Source: Dimorphilus gyrociliatus
Taxonomy: Eukaryota; Annelida; Polychaeta; Dinophilidae
Reading direction: 5' to 3'
Assembly: GCA_904063045.1 (NCBI GenBank)
Contig: CAJFCJ010000028.1
Coordinates: 811,230-875,229 of the forward strand
DNA: 64,000 bases
The notes under the pieces were generated by a model. It was not told the origin of the DNA, did no database searches, and saw only the letters and a program-made list of their open reading frames with translations. Positions within the stretch are counted from its first letter, which is position 1; the number at the start of each line of letters is the position of its first letter. The translations under genes were made by a program, and so were the position numbers. Positions 61,835 through 64,000 of the stretch are shown piece after piece.

Positions 61835-64000
61835 TAAATAGGCATCTGTTTTCTTAAAAAGTTTCTTTTAAAAATTCCACGCATATTTTCAATGAAATAA
61901 GACAAAAGTCTTTATTATGTTTTCTTGTTTTTCTTTTTATTAATTTATAAGATATTGATAGTTTCTCTATCCTGTTTATTTTGATACTATGTGATGACGT
62001 GTTATATTAAGTTTGGTTATTGAATAAAATTCGTTCAAAATATAATAATGCTGCTTTGTTGATTTTATAATTTATAAACTCTACTTTTCTATAAATAAAT
62101 GTAAAAATTTAAATATAAACATAAATAATGAAACTGTTTGTTGGATGATGATGTGCGGTAGTGCCCTCTGTTGGAGTATCAAAATATAATAAACGTATAG
62201 TTCTTATATTATTGTTTCAAAATGTATTGTTAATTTTGTTAAAAAAGGGACAGGAACGTTAAAAATTCAAAACTGCTTAGAATTAATAAGCATCTGCAAA
62301 AATAACTTCTTTTTAGGTACTATTCATACTTTCTCTTTGGCTTAGATTAAGATGAGTAAGACACAGAAGGTCTGTAACTTTACAATAGATTTCATAGAAT
62401 TATTATAAATTAATCAAAAATACATTAATTAACTCTTTGTCCTTTATTACAATTAGAGGAAAGTGCTAAAGATTGTTTAAGGAAGACACAGGAAAAGTAA
62501 AGAAAGAGCTCTTTTTTTTCTATATTAATCAACTCTAATGAAGAAAGTAATTGTAAAGCAAATAAAACCCAATAAGTTGATCAGTCTATCTTTATGTCTA
62601 TCTCTTTCTCTTCTCCTTCCAAGTTCGATAAAGCGATTCAGTAACCAGGGTAAATTTTGTAAATAAAAAAGATTAACAATAAGAGATCTTACTGCTTTTG
62701 TATATTTTTTTCATTACGAAAGTATATTCTATCCTTCAGTAAATTGAAAGTAAATAAGATTTCTTTTGTTCAAAAGGTTAGAAAATCATAAAATAATTCA
62801 TTATTTATTAGATAATCATTTAGGATAAAAATTTATGAGTTCCTCGAACTCTTAGAGAGATAAGGCACAACACATTCTTTATCCAAGCTAAATATAAATT
62901 ACTATTACATCTAATTATGAATTTCTTCTGTATGATAAATTTCATCTGGCTGGTTGATGTCTTTCACGAAATGTTGTCATCTGGATTAATAGCTTATTAT
63001 TACTCTTTAAATCTATTTATTGCTTACTAAGAATGAAATTGAAGTGATACAATTATGAAATTCAAAACGATCTTCGTTTTTTTTATTTAATTATTGAATT
63101 AAATACATAAATAGTTTGTTATAGTAAACCAAGATGAGACCTTTACTATATTTATTCTTATTTTCTTTGTAGAAAAGCTTCTACAGATTATGCAGTATAT
63201 GATTCTTGTTCTTTTGGCTTATAACTCTTGTAGAAGACAATCGCATATAGAAACAGTTTTATCTCTTCCACATTGATTATATCTTATCGTAGACATCTTT
63301 ACGAGGCCTATTACTAACGAAATGGTCGAGAGCAAATCAACGGATGCCCATCTTAGAGTAGGCAATGACAGAAAGGTAATATCGTACTTGGAATATCATA
63401 TTAACAAACCAACTTACTGATAAAGTAGTCGTAAGGAAATTGAAATGGTGACTTAAAGCGAATATTTCTTGTCTGTTAAACATAAACCTTCCTTTAGTCC
63501 ATACACTAATATATTTGCCTATTTTCTCTTGGTAATATCTACATATACTCTGTACATATTGTTAATGCACTATGCAAAAGAAACATTTCTACAGTATATA
63601 CAATATAGGAGTTGTATATAATGTTTACACTTGAAAGAGATGCATATCTTTGGAGATAATATGGGATGAAATCTTGAAAAAATAATAAAAAATATAAAAT
63701 GTAAAGAAAAGAAAGAATAAAAAATATAAAACAGCAAAAAAATAATAAACGAAAGAGGTATTATCACACCTCAAGTAAGATATATATTTAATTAATGTAT
63801 ACCGTGTTAGAGAGACAAGGCTAAAAGGTAAAAAAAGATTTAAAATAGACATTGTAAATTATAAAATACAAAATCCTTGACAATATTTCAGAGTTATTAT
63901 CTTTTTCTTCATTTGATTGTATATGGTTGACGATGTAATAATAAAAATAGAGAAACTTTTCAGAAGTATGAATATATTATATTCAAAGAATACCTCTTGT
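61835..64000. other. 3' flank of the ZNF407-like gene
   Basis: The 3' UTR probably ends after AATAAA near 62023. GTGCCCTCTGTTGG (62161-62174) resembles a reverse CTCF core. The remainder is AT-rich, without a gene. Confidence 0.5.

Noticed and set aside
1-64000. CRISPR arrays, operons with ribosome binding sites, prophage or insertion sequences
   Set aside because: The window is eukaryotic; repeats present are microsatellites and small fold-backs, and no transposase or reverse-transcriptase motif was found.

Overview
The window is AT-rich animal (metazoan) nuclear DNA, by eye about 30% G+C. It has spliced genes with GT-AG introns from 72 bp to 8 kb, long intergenic stretches full of TA and GA microsatellites, and developmental genes (Frizzled, Teashirt). 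Nothing prokaryotic, no tRNA, rRNA or CRISPR array, and no intact transposon was seen. The phylum cannot be fixed from sequence alone. Teashirt keeps the vertebrate-type N-terminal M-x-RRKQ motif, as I recall absent from the fly protein, so I lean to a non-arthropod invertebrate, possibly a spiralian; this is inference.

Layout, left to right. (1) 0.26-1.0 kb (+): intronless secreted PAN plus C-type lectin protein. (2) 3.57-5.2 kb (+): intronless Frizzled of the Fz1/2/7 class. (3) 8.78-14.68 kb (+): four-exon coiled-coil protein ending in a Cys/His-rich module. (4) 14.69-19.58 kb (+): three-exon SLC35F-type membrane transporter, whose ATG lies 6 nt after, and in frame with, the stop codon of gene 3. 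(5) 23.39-26.92 kb (-): seven-exon arylsulfatase B/I/J-like protein that has lost key catalytic residues. (6) 33.13-37.86 kb (-): four-exon, three-finger C2H2 protein of unrecognised family. (7) 47.10-57.23 kb (-): teashirt, three coding exons including a 40-nt first coding exon and an 8.1-kb intron 1. (8) 57.63-61.83 kb (+): six-exon multi-C2H2 protein resembling ZNF407, divergent from teashirt across a 397-bp shared promoter region with an NRF1-type palindrome. All multi-exon models were assembled by hand. In each one the intron phases agree and the total CDS length is divisible by three.

The most interesting material is in and around teashirt. The first coding exon encodes a NuRD/RBBP4-type recruitment motif, and the next exon begins with a CtBP-type PLDLS motif. 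GC-richer non-coding islands at 40.6-40.8, 52.25-52.62, 54.97-55.11 and 56.43-56.71 kb repeatedly contain TGACAG (Meis/Homothorax-type), TGACAGCTG and, in two of them, TGATTGAC composites. One island also has a Hox/Pbx-type TGATGGATGA. This looks like Hox/Exd/Hth-type control of tsh. A second large-scale pattern is a recurrent AGATGGC (CTCF-like) motif whose copies run in blocks of one orientation. Other items are a probable pseudo-sulfatase, the in-frame tandem ORF pair, and a lectin domain that has lost both cysteines of one conserved disulfide.
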